Assembly (NCBI GenBank): GCA_001899005.1
Contig: MKUW01000019.1
Coordinates: 299,212-363,211 of the forward strand
Direction: 5' to 3'
Length of the DNA stretch: 64,000 nucleotides
Source of the DNA: Chloroflexi bacterium 44-23
GTDB taxonomy: Bacteria; Chloroflexota; Anaerolineae; Anaerolineales; Anaerolineaceae
Shown here in pieces: positions 44,792-53,427 of this stretch. Positions within the stretch are counted from its first letter, which is position 1; every line of letters starts with the position of its first letter. The translations under genes and the position numbers were made by a program. The notes beneath the pieces are model-generated. The model had not been told where the DNA came from. It made no database searches and saw only the letters and a program-made list of their open reading frames with translations.

Positions 44792-47090
44792 TGGCTGGTT
44801 GTTGGATCTATTTGAAGATACCCAGGCTGCGGGTGTGGTGCTATGGGTACTGACTGATGAAGGGAAACGTGTGCGTTTGCACCAGCCGTTCCCGATTCGT
44901 TTCTCCCTTTCCGGCCCTGCAAAAGTCCTGCGCCAGGTATGGCGCTTTTTAAAATCGCATGCCAGCCAGCCGCAATTAAGTCGCCGGGAAGGGCGTGATC
45001 TCTTTCATCCAGAGCCGGTGGATCTTTTGGTGGTGGAAGTTGCCTCCTTTTCCCTGCAACAACGCCTCTTTCGTGAACTGCTCGATCGCTATCCTGACCT
45101 GCTCTATTATGATGCCGATGTGAGCCTGCCGCTACGTTATGCTGCCAAAACAGACAGTTTTCCACTTTGCCGCTGCGAGATTACCTGCTTTGAATCAGGC
45201 CTGATGCATCAATTTATTGTGCGTGACAGCCCCTGGGAGCTTGACCCGCAGGCCCCAGCATTGACCATTATGAATCTTGAACCGGATTGTGATCCTCTGC
45301 ATGCCAGCCCGCAGGCACTGCTGGTTTCCGTCGCCGGGGTTAATTACCGCCTTTCACTGCACCCAGCGCGAGCGCTGTTGATCAATCTGCAGGCGCTCTT
45401 AAAACGACATGACCCGGATGTGCTGCTGACGCGCTGGGGCGATACCTGGCTGCTGCCATTTTTGGTCCAGCTTGCCGAGAAAAACGAAATTACGCTGGCA
45501 CTCAATCGCGAACCCGGACATGGATTTTTGCAGCGTCCGGAACGCTCCTACTTTTCTTATGGCCAAATCATGTACAGCGGCCAGCAATTTCATCTATTTG
45601 GGCGCTGGCATATTGATCGCCAAAATGCCATGTTCTGGACTGACTTTGGTTTGGATGGAATTATAGAGATGGCGCGTGTTACCTCCCAGCCTGTGCAAGT
45701 GGCAGCTCGTACCTCGCCCGGCACCGGCATTTCCTCCATGCAAGTGCTGACGGCTTTACGCAATAATATCCTGGTGCCCTGGCACAAACAACAGGGAGAA
45801 CGCCCCAAAACTGCGCTGGAATTGATCGAATCGGATTTGGGAGGTCTTGTCTACCAACCGCTGGTGGGTCTGCACCGCGATGTGGGTGCCATTGATTTTA
45901 TTTCGATGTACCCAGCCATCATGGTGCGTTGCAATATCTCCCCCGAAACCAACAAGACCGGCCTGCTCGAAACCGGTGATGAACCGGCGGGGCTGATCCC
46001 ACTGACGTTAGAGCCGCTGTTAAAGAAGAGAGTGGCACTCAAACAACGCGCTGCCAACCTGCCCAACTGGGATCCGCGCCGCAAACTGGATAAAGCCCGT
46101 TCAGGTGCCCATAAATGGCTGCTGGTGACCTGTTTTGGCTATCTGGGGTATAAAAATGCCCGTTTTGGGCGTATCGAAGCGCACGAAGCGGTCACCGCCG
46201 GCGGGCGCGAGGCCTTGCTGCGTGCCAAAGAAGCGTCGGAAGACATGGGGTTTCAGGTTCTGCACATGTATGTGGATGGACTCTGGATTTACCAGGCCGG
46301 AAAAAACCAGCCGCAGGATTTTGTGCCTTTGCTGGATGAAATTGCGCGGCGGACCGGCCTGGCGATTGCCTTGGATGGCGTCTACCGCTGGGTGGCTTTC
46401 CTGCCCTCACGCGTCAATGCACGTGTACCGGTGCCTAACCGCTATTTTGGCGTCTTTCAGGACGGTTCGCTCAAGGTGCGCGGGCTGGAAGCGCGCCGGC
46501 GTGATTCAGCCCCGTGGGTGGCGCGTATGCAGATGGATCTGCTTGAATATCTAGCACAGGCCGAGGACGCAGACCAGCTGCCCGATTACATCCCGGGGGC
46601 GATGGCAATTTTGCGGCGGCACCTGGCTAATTTACAGGCTGGGCGGGTGCCCCTGGAAGACCTGCTGGTGGCCTTACGTCTGAGCCGCGAGCCGCAGGAA
46701 TACACCGTCAAGACGGCCGGAGTGCGTGCCGCCATGCAGCTGCAAGAGATTGGCAAAAGCCTGCGCCCCGGTCAGCGCGTGCGCCTGCTCTACCTGCGCG
46801 GGGGCCAGGTACAGGCCTGGGATATGCCTGGCAAGCCCGATGCGCGCTGTATCGACCTGGGGCGCTATTACGAACTGGCCGTGCGGGCGGCTTCGGCTGT
46901 TTTTTATCCGCTCGGCCTTTCCGAAGACGAATTACGTGCCTGGCTGAAGGGTGGTATTCAGCTTTGTTTCCAGTTTGCTCTGCCAGCCGGTAAGCGCCAA
47001 ATCTTGCTGCCCCCCTCCAGCGAAGAGCAGGCCTGGCAGACGTTATTTTTGGGTGTGAAGACGGGTAAGCAGGAGTTGGTGATTGGTTGA
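44778..47090 (+). CDS. Family-B DNA polymerase homologue with altered catalytic motif
   Basis: Starting at ATG 44778 the protein has 770 residues. The N-terminal exonuclease-like half lacks the acidic motifs: the expected D-x-E is IMNLEPD, and the exo II-like region reads PDVLLTRWGDTWLLPFL. In the palm, motif A is DFISMYPAIM (catalytic Asp kept) and motif B is KWLLVTCFGYLG (Lys kept). Motif C is MYVDGLWIY, where the second Asp of Y-x-D-T-D is Leu. In RB69 polymerase that second Asp is a metal ligand, so catalysis is probably impaired or lost. The gene overlaps the preceding one by 14 bases. It may act as a scaffold, as inactive ImuB does. An upstream ATG at 44748 is possible. Confidence 0.85.
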   Translation: MQTINGWLLDLFEDTQAAGVVLWVLTDEGKRVRLHQPFPIRFSLSGPAKVLRQVWRFLKSHASQPQLSRREGRDLFHPEPVDLLVVEVASFSLQQRLFRELLDRYPDLLYYDADVSLPLRYAAKTDSFPLCRCEITCFESGLMHQFIVRDSPWELDPQAPALTIMNLEPDCDPLHASPQALLVSVAGVNYRLSLHPARALLINLQALLKRHDPDVLLTRWGDTWLLPFLVQLAEKNEITLALNREPGHGFLQRPERSYFSYGQIMYSGQQFHLFGRWHIDRQNAMFWTDFGLDGIIEMARVTSQPVQVAARTSPGTGISSMQVLTALRNNILVPWHKQQGERPKTALELIESDLGGLVYQPLVGLHRDVGAIDFISMYPAIMVRCNISPETNKTGLLETGDEPAGLIPLTLEPLLKKRVALKQRAANLPNWDPRRKLDKARSGAHKWLLVTCFGYLGYKNARFGRIEAHEAVTAGGREALLRAKEASEDMGFQVLHMYVDGLWIYQAGKNQPQDFVPLLDEIARRTGLAIALDGVYRWVAFLPSRVNARVPVPNRYFGVFQDGSLKVRGLEARRRDSAPWVARMQMDLLEYLAQAEDADQLPDYIPGAMAILRRHLANLQAGRVPLEDLLVALRLSREPQEYTVKTAGVRAAMQLQEIGKSLRPGQRVRLLYLRGGQVQAWDMPGKPDARCIDLGRYYELAVRAASAVFYPLGLSEDELRAWLKGGIQLCFQFALPAGKRQILLPPSSEEQAWQTLFLGVKTGKQELVIG

Positions 47091-47151
47091 TTGTTGATTG
47101 GTTGACTGGTCGACAGCCAGGGCACAGTAAGGGCGAGGAAGAGAGGGGTGG

Positions 47152-47292
47152 GTTGGGGCGAGGCAAAAGGAGTTGGGATTGTTTTCGTTGATTTTTCTTG
47201 CCTCGCCCTTACGATGCGATGTTGGGACGAGGCTACGTGGGGGGTGTTGGGGCGAGGCAAAAGGAGTTGGGATTGTTTTCGTTGATTTTTCT
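47152..47292. repeat. Two identical 47-bp direct repeats between polB and lysS
   Basis: The segments 47152-47198 and 47246-47292 are identical over 47 bases, beginning GTTGGGGCGAGGCAAAAGGA and ending TTGATTTTTCT. Each is followed by a GGC/GCTCGCCCTTAC-type end that partly complements its GGGCGAGG start, so each unit can fold into a hairpin. The first is preceded by another partial copy (GTAAGGGCGAGG near 47127). The unit looks like a duplicated intergenic palindromic repeat. Confidence 0.85.
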
Positions 47293-47328
47293 CGGCTCGC
47301 CCTTACTGGCTGACCACGCCCTTACTGA

Positions 47329-48843
47329 TTATTCTTCCAGTTTGCGCAAATGCGGAAAGAGTAGCACTTCACGGATGGTCTGTTGGTTGGTGAGCAACAT
47401 GACCAGGCGATCGACGCCCATGCCGAAGCCGCCCATGGGGGGCATGCCGTATGACATGGCGCGCAGGTAGTCCTCGTCCATGGGGTGCTGCTCTTCATCA
47501 TCGCTGGTGAAATCCGTGCCCATTTCCAGGAAGCGCTGCTCCTGATCAAGCGGGTCATTCAGTTCGCTGAAGGCATTGCATAGTTCCATGCCGGCAATAA
47601 AACCCTCAAAGCGTTCCACGGTGCCAGGGTCGTCCGGTTTGCTTTTGGCCAGCGGGGAAATGTCGCGCGGGTAATCGTATAAAAAGGTTGGCTGCACCAG
47701 CGAAGGTTCTAGATAATCGCCGATTAGGGTATCAATTAATTTGCCCCGCGGACTGCCGGGTTTGAAGGGGTAGCCTTTGGCTTTCATGGCTGCTTCCAGG
47801 CTGGTGGAATCACTGTGCTCATTGATATCGATGCCGGTGACGTCGATCAGCCCTTGCCGCAGTTCCAGCCGCCGCCAGGGCGGGTTTACATCTATCGTGT
47901 GACCTCGGAAATTTAATATACGTGTACCTAAGATTTGGTCACAAACAAAGGAGACCATCTTCTCGGTGATTTCCATGACGGTGTGATAATCGGCATAAGC
48001 CATGTAAAATTCGATCTGGGTGAATTCAGGGTTGTGTTTATAAGAGACGCCTTCGTTACGGAAATCGCGCCCAATTTCATAGACGCGGTCAAATCCACCG
48101 ACGATCAGGCGTTTAAGATACAGTTCAAAGGAAATACGCAGAAATAATTCCTGTTTTAACTGGTTGTGAAAGGTGACAAACGGCCGTGCGGCTGCACCGC
48201 CATAAATGGGCTGCAAGATGGGTGTTTCCACTTCCAGAAAATCCATGTCATCCAAAAATTTACGTATAGCCTGTATCGTTTTGGCACGAACGCGGAATAT
48301 CTCACGTACTTCCGGATTGACTGCCAGGTCAGCATAACGCTGGCGATAGCGGGTTTCAGGATCATTTAACGTGGCGTGGCGCACTACCTGGCCATCAACA
48401 ACTTCATCCTTGGCCGCGGGCAGGGGAGTCACAGCTTTGGAGAGCATCCGGAAGGATTGCACATGCACGGAAATTTCTCCTGTCTTGGTGCGGAAGAGTG
48501 TGCCTTGCGCTTCAATGTAATCACCGTTATCGAAAAGATCTTTTAGGACTTGCAACCCTTCTGGCCCAATTTCGTTGACGCGGAAGAAGAGTTGTATGCG
48601 CCCGGAGCCATCCTCAATGTGAAAAAAGGCGACCTTACCCATCAATCGCATTGCGCGGATTCGCCCTGCAACAGTAGCCGTCAGGGGTTCTTCATTGCCG
48701 CTTTGCTCATGTGCTTCAAAGGCAGTGATAGCCTCTTGATTACGATGGGTGACATGCGAACGCAGGGGATATGGGTCAATGCCTTCACTCCGCATTTGTT
48801 CAATCTTTTCCAGTCTGATCTTTTCAAGCTCAGTTCGTTCCAT
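47329..48843 (-). CDS. lysS: Lysyl-tRNA synthetase, class II
   Basis: This 504-residue enzyme has an N-terminal OB-fold anticodon-binding domain (TVAGRIRAMRLMGKVAFFHI) and a class II catalytic core. The core shows motif 1 near FLDDMDFLEVETPILQP, motif 2 GRDFRNEGVSYKHNPEFTQI and motif 3 GFGMGVDRLVMLL. Length and spacing match bacterial LysS. It attaches lysine to its tRNA. It follows greA on the same strand after a terminator, so it probably has its own promoter in the short gap or is read through. The stop at 47329 borders the repeat region that also ends the polB operon. Confidence 0.97.
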   Translation of the reverse strand: MERTELEKIRLEKIEQMRSEGIDPYPLRSHVTHRNQEAITAFEAHEQSGNEEPLTATVAGRIRAMRLMGKVAFFHIEDGSGRIQLFFRVNEIGPEGLQVLKDLFDNGDYIEAQGTLFRTKTGEISVHVQSFRMLSKAVTPLPAAKDEVVDGQVVRHATLNDPETRYRQRYADLAVNPEVREIFRVRAKTIQAIRKFLDDMDFLEVETPILQPIYGGAAARPFVTFHNQLKQELFLRISFELYLKRLIVGGFDRVYEIGRDFRNEGVSYKHNPEFTQIEFYMAYADYHTVMEITEKMVSFVCDQILGTRILNFRGHTIDVNPPWRRLELRQGLIDVTGIDINEHSDSTSLEAAMKAKGYPFKPGSPRGKLIDTLIGDYLEPSLVQPTFLYDYPRDISPLAKSKPDDPGTVERFEGFIAGMELCNAFSELNDPLDQEQRFLEMGTDFTSDDEEQHPMDEDYLRAMSYGMPPMGGFGMGVDRLVMLLTNQQTIREVLLFPHLRKLEE

Positions 48844-48876
48844 TTTTGTTCCTTCTCGTGCGCTTCATTGATTCAA

Positions 48877-48911
48877 GAAAAAACCCCGCCTTAAGTTGGT
48901 GCTGGCGGGGG
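48877..48911 (-). terminator. Intrinsic terminator downstream of greA
   Basis: On the minus strand CCCCGCC (48910-48904) pairs with GGCGGGG (48890-48884), followed by TTTTTT. It lies 17 bases past the greA stop. Confidence 0.88.
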
Positions 48912-48927
48912 ATTGGCATTTCTTTTC

Positions 48928-49395
48928 TTAATCTAATCTAATTACATCTACTTTGAAAGTACCCGCCGGCGCGTTGACTGTTACGCGATCGCCAACTTTA
49001 TGATTTAAGAGTGCCTTACCCAAAGGCGATTCATTCGATATTTTTCCAAGGTCAGGCTTTGCCTCAGCTGCACCCACGATGGTGTAATTTTCTTCTTCAC
49101 CAACACCAACTTCCTTGATTGTAACTTTGGAGCCAACTTGAATGATATCCGGGTTTAAGGAACCTTCATCGACGACCCTGGCGGTTGCTAACAGGTATTC
49201 TAGTTCGATGATACGACCTTCGACAAATGCCTGTTCGTTCTTGGCTGCTTCGTATTCCGCATTTTCAATCAGCTCGCCGCCCTCCATAGCTTCATGTAAA
49301 CGTTCTGCCACTTCTTTACGCTTTTCACCGCGTAAGAATTGTAGTTCGTTGAGAAGCTCATCGTAGCCTTCTTGTGTCAGAAATGAAACGGACAT
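48928..49395 (-). CDS. greA: Transcription elongation factor GreA
   Basis: The 155-residue protein has the N-terminal antiparallel coiled coil (MSVSFLTQEGYDELLNELQF, then RKEVAERLHEAMEGGELIEN with the conserved D/E-N tip AEYEAAKNEQAFVEGRI). The C-terminal FKBP-like domain includes VGSKVTIKEVGV, SPLGKALLNHKVGD and VTVNAPAG. It rescues backtracked RNA polymerase by stimulating transcript cleavage. The start follows a purine-rich AAGGAAAG. It is followed by a terminator and then lysS, the frequent greA-lysS order. Confidence 0.96.
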   Translation of the reverse strand: MSVSFLTQEGYDELLNELQFLRGEKRKEVAERLHEAMEGGELIENAEYEAAKNEQAFVEGRIIELEYLLATARVVDEGSLNPDIIQVGSKVTIKEVGVGEEENYTIVGAAEAKPDLGKISNESPLGKALLNHKVGDRVTVNAPAGTFKVDVIRLD

Positions 49396-49543
49396 TTTCT
49401 TTCCTTACTTCACATGATGGTTTTATGGCTTTTTTAAAAGAAAGAAACCTCTCTATTCGAGGGATTCCTGAATTCGGTGAGGCAAGCCATAAATTGAGAA
49501 GATAGTATCATAATTCAAATTTAAATACAAGCGATTTTTGTAT

Positions 49544-49629
49544 CTTTTCAAAAATAGAGAGGGAGTGTTTTTAGGCAGGCAATTGCCCGCATAAAAAACA
49601 CTCTTCAATCCCGTTTTATCTAAAGAATA
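49544..49629. repeat. Palindromic element, copy 3, bounded by a perfect 13-bp direct repeat
   Basis: The core arms GAGTGTTTTTAGGCAGGC and GCCCGCATAAAAAACACTC pair with small mismatches around an AATT centre. The right arm continues into CAATCCCGTTTTAT, as in the other copies. GCGATTTTTGTAT occurs exactly at 49531-49543 and again at 49630-49642, directly abutting both ends. This is the clearest target-site-duplication pattern of the family. Confidence 0.85.
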
Positions 49630-49753
49630 GCGATTTTTGTATATTAGGCCTATTCTTTGAGGATTATGCGGCAGGTTTGAAAAAACTACTGTTCACTCTG
49701 GTTAGACAACATTTGATCTGGATAAATCAGTATCAATAGCAAGAGATGAACTT

Positions 49754-49781
49754 ACTATCAGGTTGTGGATCACCTGATAGT
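49754..49781. terminator. Hairpin downstream of the baeRF-like gene
   Basis: ACTATCAGGT (49754-49763) and ACCTGATAGT (49772-49781) form a perfect 10-bp stem with an 8-base loop, about 100 bases past the stop of the minus-strand gene. There is no U-tract, so a terminator role is uncertain. Confidence 0.45.
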
Positions 49782-49885
49782 ACTCTCATCCTCATGAATT
49801 AAGTGATGTTAATTTTTGTAAAGATTGTTGATCATTGCGCCTGGATTGATTAGGTCACAATCAAACGGGAAGTCCTAAATTGTTG

Positions 49886-51037
49886 TCAATAACGAAAAAC
49901 AGCTGCGCATTCCTTTTGATCGGGCATTTCTGCAATTGGCAAGACATATACCTTGCCGCCCTTTTCCAGGGTTTCCAATGCTGCCAGATTGAGTAAGTCC
50001 GTATCTCCCTTTTCCGAATCATCAATCACATCGACTCGCAGTGCCTCAATATCAACCTTGCCAAACACCTGCTTATCGGCAGCAACAAAAAGATGGGATA
50101 CTTTGCCTAATGCGGTTGCCAGGATAATTTGACGAATATTGTCGCTTGCTTGCGCAGTAACTTTATAGCGAGAGTAGACTTCTATTGCCTGGTCAAGATC
50201 TTTTTTGAAAATTGGTTCCACCAGATTCCAGGCTTCTTTGTGCAGTTCCTTGTTACTCAATTGCTCAGGATTTCCGGGTAAGCCTCCCTGGATCAGATTG
50301 GGATAGGAGTTTGCCTGCTCATAGAGCGGAAATAAATAATCCACACCGGCCAACACAAGTGGAGATTGCTCTCCCTCCAACTCTTTGAGCAGTTCTTCAT
50401 CAATTTTGTGAAACCAGCGTAGCAGGGTATTCTTTTCATTATCCGACGGGTCATGCCCGTGGTAAACGGCTGGCCGCTTACCAAAACCAGGTGTAGCGCT
50501 GCTGGTATGGAACTGTAAATGAGAGGTAAATGAGTCGAAGTTTAACGCTTGTGCCAGATCGGGCAAATCATTTTCTGCATCGAATTCCGCGACAGAATAC
50601 TTGGTCCCCTCTAAAAGTCGTACTTTATTCTGGCTTAATGCCAGGATATAAAAATGCCCGTCATGAGCAAAATAGGGTAGCAAGGGTTTGAAATGAAAGT
50701 AGTTTGAAATGACCAGCAATTCTTCAAATGGCAAAGGCAGGCGGTATGAGTGAAAAATATCTTTTCCTAGAAAGACTGCCAGTCCTTCGCTTTGATGCTG
50801 CCAAAAATGGCCATATCCAAATAGCCGTTGGGCAGGTTCCAGGATCGCCTGTGCATCAGGCACACGCCAGCCAAGCGCCACGAGTTCTTTCTCTGCTTGA
50901 TTAAGCAAATTCTTTAAGCGGAGTCGACCCTCCTGGGTTTCTCTGCCGCTACGATATCCCGGCATGTAAATGGATACACACTCACTTGGATAGGGTTGCA
51001 AAAAAATCTTCAGATCATCTTTGGTTATGATGTCCAT
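49886..51037 (-). CDS. baeRF-type (bacterial archaeo-eukaryotic release-factor-like) protein
   Basis: The 383-residue protein resembles the baeRF3/7 group. Its N-terminal half is MDIITKDDLKIFLQPYPSEC with the SIYMP segment. The middle domain contains YILALSQNKVRLLEGTKYSV (the LFE/LLEGT turn typical of this family). The C-terminal domain (LGKVSHLFVAADKQVFGKVD) resembles the eL30/L7Ae-like part of eRF1. These proteins are predicted, not shown, to act at ribosomes under stress. The start is well supported by AAAAGGAGCACGA. The gene stands alone, divergent from the TolB-like lipoprotein gene. Confidence 0.8.
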   Translation of the reverse strand: MDIITKDDLKIFLQPYPSECVSIYMPGYRSGRETQEGRLRLKNLLNQAEKELVALGWRVPDAQAILEPAQRLFGYGHFWQHQSEGLAVFLGKDIFHSYRLPLPFEELLVISNYFHFKPLLPYFAHDGHFYILALSQNKVRLLEGTKYSVAEFDAENDLPDLAQALNFDSFTSHLQFHTSSATPGFGKRPAVYHGHDPSDNEKNTLLRWFHKIDEELLKELEGEQSPLVLAGVDYLFPLYEQANSYPNLIQGGLPGNPEQLSNKELHKEAWNLVEPIFKKDLDQAIEVYSRYKVTAQASDNIRQIILATALGKVSHLFVAADKQVFGKVDIEALRVDVIDDSEKGDTDLLNLAALETLEKGGKVYVLPIAEMPDQKECAAVFRY

Positions 51038-51375
51038 TCGTGCTCCTTTTTTTCATATTGATTCAGGAAGGGTTGTTAAACAGTTCCAACTTCAACCCCC
51101 ATCCAACATTAGATGGTTGTTGTATGCTGGTGTTAAATTCCTCATATGTAACCTGATTATATGATTTTCTGGAGCTGTCTGTCAACTTCAGGGGGGAAGG
51201 TACCTGCCCGATCATCTATCGGCACATTCCATACTAATTTGGGCGAAGCCTTGTATTTTTTTAAAAAAACCCCTCTGCCCCTAATTTACAAAAAGATACG
51301 AAAACTTGCTACAATATTATTGAAAAACGAAATCTCAGAATTATTTACTCAATATTTTTTGGGAGGGTTAATCCA
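51038..51375. other. Divergent intergenic region
   Basis: About 338 bases separate the baeRF-like gene (minus) and the TolB-like lipoprotein gene (plus). TACAAT at about 51310 could be a -10 box for the plus-strand gene, with a weak TTTACA upstream at 19-base spacing. GGGAGGGTTAATCC just before 51376 is the Shine-Dalgarno. Nothing else is recognisable. Confidence 0.4.
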
Positions 51376-52620
51376 ATGAGTTTTCAATATCTGCACGGCC
51401 GAAAAATTCTTTTAGTCGGAGCTTTGATTCTTATTTCAATTTCCTGTGCTTTGCCTTTTACGAAAAGTAAGCCTACACCACAAAATGACCTACAGGCCAC
51501 GATTGCAGCCCTGGAGACCCGGGTGAGCACCACAGCCACTGTTGCATCCACCGCCACGGACATGCCACACAGCCTTGTAATGACAGCCACCCCCATTCCA
51601 TCGGCGACGGAAATGCAGCCTGAGCAACCGATTTATCGCGGCTACATTACCTCTCGCGATTTTCAATTCACGGCCTATGATTTCTCCGGTGCTTCCCTTG
51701 GTTTTCAGGTCCCTTCCGGACCACAGGAAGGCTATGGTGATAACGAAGTGACTGTATTGTCGAACGCCATTTATTACAGTATTTTTGGCAGCACATCCGG
51801 GGTCTTTCGCGTGGATAAGGGAGGAACCTCCCAGTTGAACTTCATTGATGCAAAAGAGCCGGTTTCGATCAGCGTTTCTCCTGATGGTGGATTAATTGCC
51901 TGGGCGACGAATCAGTGGGAAGATACAGCCCCCGCCTCTGATATTTTTATTGCCAATATCGATGGCAGCAGCGTTCGTCTGGTGGAACATATACCTGCAG
52001 AAGGGCAGGAAAATCGCTGGCTCATCTTTCAGCCATTGCGCTGGAATTCTGACGGCAAGCTTCTTTATGCGACCGGGCCAACTGGAATTGGCGGCTATTT
52101 ATTGTTCTGGGGATATAACGGATTGCGACTGTATGACCCTGTGCAAAACGCGACCGAATTGCTGGTGAGTGATGATGAAAACCTGGGGTTATGTTTGAGC
52201 TCGGTTTCAGACGACGTGAGCAAGATTGCGCTTGTTTGCGGAAATGGATCGCATGCAGTACGTGTACGCACCTTAAGCAGCGGCCAGGAAGTGCAGTTCC
52301 CGTTATTGCCGGATCAAACTACTGCCGGGTCTGCCCGTTTTTCACCTGATGGCGAGTGGCTGGCTTATGTCATTCAGCGCGTGGATCCTGAAAATGAGTT
52401 CGGGCAAGTAGTGGTGGTTCCGGTGGATGGCAGTATGGCGCCCAGTGTGATTGACCAGGTTGTTGGTGGCACTCTCACAGTTGAAGGCTGGATTGATAAT
52501 GATTCCTTCCTGGTTACGATTTCTAATTTGGAAACCAATTCTGTTTGGAAAATGAGTAAAGATGGCAGTATCAAAACCAATCTGGGCAGCGGCAGGTTCG
52601 TTGGATTCTTCCCTCATTAG
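51376..52620 (+). CDS. TolB/PD40-like beta-propeller lipoprotein
   Basis: This 414-residue protein has signal and lipobox KILLVGALILISISC (Cys near residue 27), so it is predicted to be a lipoprotein. A Thr/Pro-rich linker with a short coiled-coil piece (DLQATIAALETRVSTTATVA) follows. The rest has repeated PD40-type blades: VSISVSPDGGLIAWATN, FQPLRWNSDGKLLYATG and SARFSPDGEWLAYVIQ. The start follows GGGAGGGTTAATCCA, and a good terminator follows the gene. Its function is unknown; such propellers often bind peptides or sugars. Confidence 0.83.
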   Translation: MSFQYLHGRKILLVGALILISISCALPFTKSKPTPQNDLQATIAALETRVSTTATVASTATDMPHSLVMTATPIPSATEMQPEQPIYRGYITSRDFQFTAYDFSGASLGFQVPSGPQEGYGDNEVTVLSNAIYYSIFGSTSGVFRVDKGGTSQLNFIDAKEPVSISVSPDGGLIAWATNQWEDTAPASDIFIANIDGSSVRLVEHIPAEGQENRWLIFQPLRWNSDGKLLYATGPTGIGGYLLFWGYNGLRLYDPVQNATELLVSDDENLGLCLSSVSDDVSKIALVCGNGSHAVRVRTLSSGQEVQFPLLPDQTTAGSARFSPDGEWLAYVIQRVDPENEFGQVVVVPVDGSMAPSVIDQVVGGTLTVEGWIDNDSFLVTISNLETNSVWKMSKDGSIKTNLGSGRFVGFFPH

Positions 52621-52737
52621 AATGGAATTCCAAAAGTTACCATCCAGATAAGGCTGTGAATGCCGGTTGGGCAGGGAATATTAAGGAATGCTATCTTTTG
52701 CTAATATCCTGGAAAGAGGCTTAACCTTATTGACTGA

Positions 52738-52777
52738 GTGTCCAACAAGCAGGTAAGCGTGTTGGACACTAGTTTTT
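52738..52777 (+). terminator. Intrinsic terminator after the TolB-like lipoprotein gene
   Basis: GTGTCCAACA (52738-52747) pairs with TGTTGGACAC (52760-52769), a perfect 10-bp stem, with TTTTT at 52773-52777. Confidence 0.88.
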
Positions 52778-52854
52778 GCAATGCCTCTGGCTATTTAGTT
52801 TAATGCAAACGAGGGGCAATCATTGGCGAACATGCCCGTATAAGTGCCTACATT

Positions 52855-53415
52855 TTATTCAATCACCGGGGCGACAGTTACCGCCAAGAAAGCAGAACCT
52901 CTTTCCAGTGCTTCCCGGTTGGCAGGCAGCAGTTCATGGTGCTTGACAGGCAAATGCTCCCTGAGTGATTTTTCAACTGCTTTGAGCGGCAAAAAATTTA
53001 AATTGCCCAGCAGCGCTCCCAGCAGCACCATATTAGTCATGCGTTTATCACCGATTTTTTCGGCGATATCATTGGCAGGAACCATGATCGAGCGGATATC
53101 ATTCCGCTCTACTTCGCGATCTACCATCGATTGATTGACAACCAGCAGACCACCTGCTTTAACCATTTTCTCGTATTTATCAAAGGAAGGTTTGTTCATG
53201 GCAATTACTGCCGTGGGGTGACTTATCAGTGGAGAGCCAATCTCCAGGTCGCTGATTACGACTGTACAGTTGGCTGTCCCTCCGCGCATCTCAGGCCCAT
53301 AAGAGGGTATCCAGGTGACGTGCATGCCTTGATCCATGGCAGCATAGGCCAAAACCTGACCTGCAAATAAAACGCCCTGACCGCCAAAACCGGCGATGAT
53401 GATTTCTGTTTGCAT
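52855..53415 (-). CDS. korC: 2-oxoacid:ferredoxin oxidoreductase, gamma subunit
   Basis: The 186-residue subunit has the gamma-subunit signature: IIIAGFGGQGVLFAGQVLAY at the N-terminus and WIPSYGPEMRGGTANCTVVI, followed by the ISHPTAVIAMNKPS segment. It is the last gene of the delta-alpha-beta-gamma run. RBS AAAAGGAGCATGCA precedes ATG 53415. The complex oxidises a 2-oxoacid with CoA and reduces ferredoxin. Substrate (2-oxoglutarate or a branched-chain keto acid) cannot be decided from sequence; Kor is a working name. Confidence 0.92.
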   Translation of the reverse strand: MQTEIIIAGFGGQGVLFAGQVLAYAAMDQGMHVTWIPSYGPEMRGGTANCTVVISDLEIGSPLISHPTAVIAMNKPSFDKYEKMVKAGGLLVVNQSMVDREVERNDIRSIMVPANDIAEKIGDKRMTNMVLLGALLGNLNFLPLKAVEKSLREHLPVKHHELLPANREALERGSAFLAVTVAPVIE

Positions 53416-53427
53416 TGCATGCTCCTT

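Larger units (their letters stand above)
49396..49885. other. Intergenic region between greA and the baeRF-like gene
   Basis: About 490 bases hold no gene. They contain a palindromic mobile-like element at 49544-49629 and the hairpin at 49754-49781, both listed separately. The rest, including 49643-49750, shows nothing recognisable. Confidence 0.55.
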
